Shown: positions 5,551 through 5,713 of the stretch, one piece after another
Layout of the letters: every line of letters begins with the position of its first letter
How positions within the stretch are numbered: position 1 is the stretch's first letter
From: Candidatus Methanovirga meridionalis
Lineage (GTDB): Archaea; Methanobacteriota; Methanobacteria; Methanobacteriales; Methanobacteriaceae
Assembly: GCA_031289325.1 (NCBI GenBank)
Contig: JAITPS010000161.1
Location: 1 to 5,713 of the forward strand
Direction of reading: 5' to 3'
DNA: 5,713 bases
Made by a program: the position numbers and the translations under genes
The notes under the pieces: model-generated
What the model was told of the DNA's origin: nothing
Databases searched by the model: none
Seen by the model: the letters and a program-made list of their open reading frames with translations, nothing else

Positions 5551-5713
5551 TTTATCATTAATCAAAATAAATTTTTATTATTTAAAATAAGTTTATATTA
5601 TTTAAAATAAATTTTTATTATTTAAAATAAATTTTTATTATTTAAAATAAGTTTATATTATTTAAAATAAATTTTTATTATTTAAAATAAATTTTTATTA
5701 TTTAAAATAAATT
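5551..5713 (+). repeat. 20-bp tandem repeat array with 60-bp higher-order period, continuing past the window
   Basis: The block tttaaaataa occurs at 5581, 5601, 5621, 5641, 5661, 5681 and 5701. It alternates with a ten-base block that is either atttttatta (type A; 5571, 5611, 5631, 5671, 5691) or gtttatatta (type B; 5591, 5651). The order A-B-A-A-B-A-A makes positions 5581-5640 identical to 5641-5700. The first units, 5551-5570, are diverged. At 5711 an A stands where the 60-bp pattern predicts G, so the higher-order pattern breaks there. The array runs off the right edge, so its full length is unknown. Confidence 0.92.

Noticed and set aside
5291..5713. CRISPR array
   Set aside because: The repeats are directly adjacent with no unique spacers, are low in complexity and have no cas genes nearby.

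Overview
The window carries the first part of an energy-converting hydrogenase B (Ehb) operon from a very AT-rich methanogenic archaeon. The gene set (MnhE-, MnhF-, MnhG-, MbhD-, MnhC-, MnhD- and MbhE-like membrane subunits in an Ehb-type order), Shine-Dalgarno sites of the GGAGGTGAT type, archaeal TATA-like promoter elements and the extreme AT content point to Methanobacteriales. Methanobrevibacter is most likely and Methanosphaera is the main alternative. The long, repeat-rich spacers suggest a lineage with low coding density. The genus call is inference, because no rRNA or other marker gene is present.

Layout. Positions 1-233 hold the C-terminal end of an unrelated membrane protein, possibly an ECF-type transporter S component, whose start lies outside the window. 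Positions 234-1470 are a 1.2-kb gene-free spacer. It begins with a terminator-like hairpin, continues with a pyrimidine-rich stretch that may contain badly decayed minus-strand coding sequence, and ends with a promoter region and four tandem 22-bp repeats directly before ehbA. Positions 1471-4895 hold seven tightly packed genes, ehbA to ehbG. Three junctions overlap by exactly 8 nt and one has a zero-nt gap. After a 91-bp spacer comes ehbH (4987-5265), which starts with TTG behind a strong ribosome binding site. The rest, 5266-5713, has no gene. It holds a 34-bp tandem array of four copies and then a 20-bp array with a 60-bp higher-order period that runs off the right edge.

How the genes work together. 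In Ehb, the Mrp/complex-I-like membrane subunits seen here form the ion-translocating arm. The hydrogenase large and small subunits, ferredoxin subunits and NuoH-like anchor are encoded further downstream in known ehb operons and are not in this window. The complex uses the transmembrane ion gradient to drive reduction of low-potential ferredoxin with H2, which feeds anabolic CO2 fixation. The most notable points are the repeat block where ehbI would be expected, repeats with TATA-like cores ahead of ehbA, an apparent lack of the two mid-membrane lysines in EhbF, and an Asn-rich repeat tail on EhbC.
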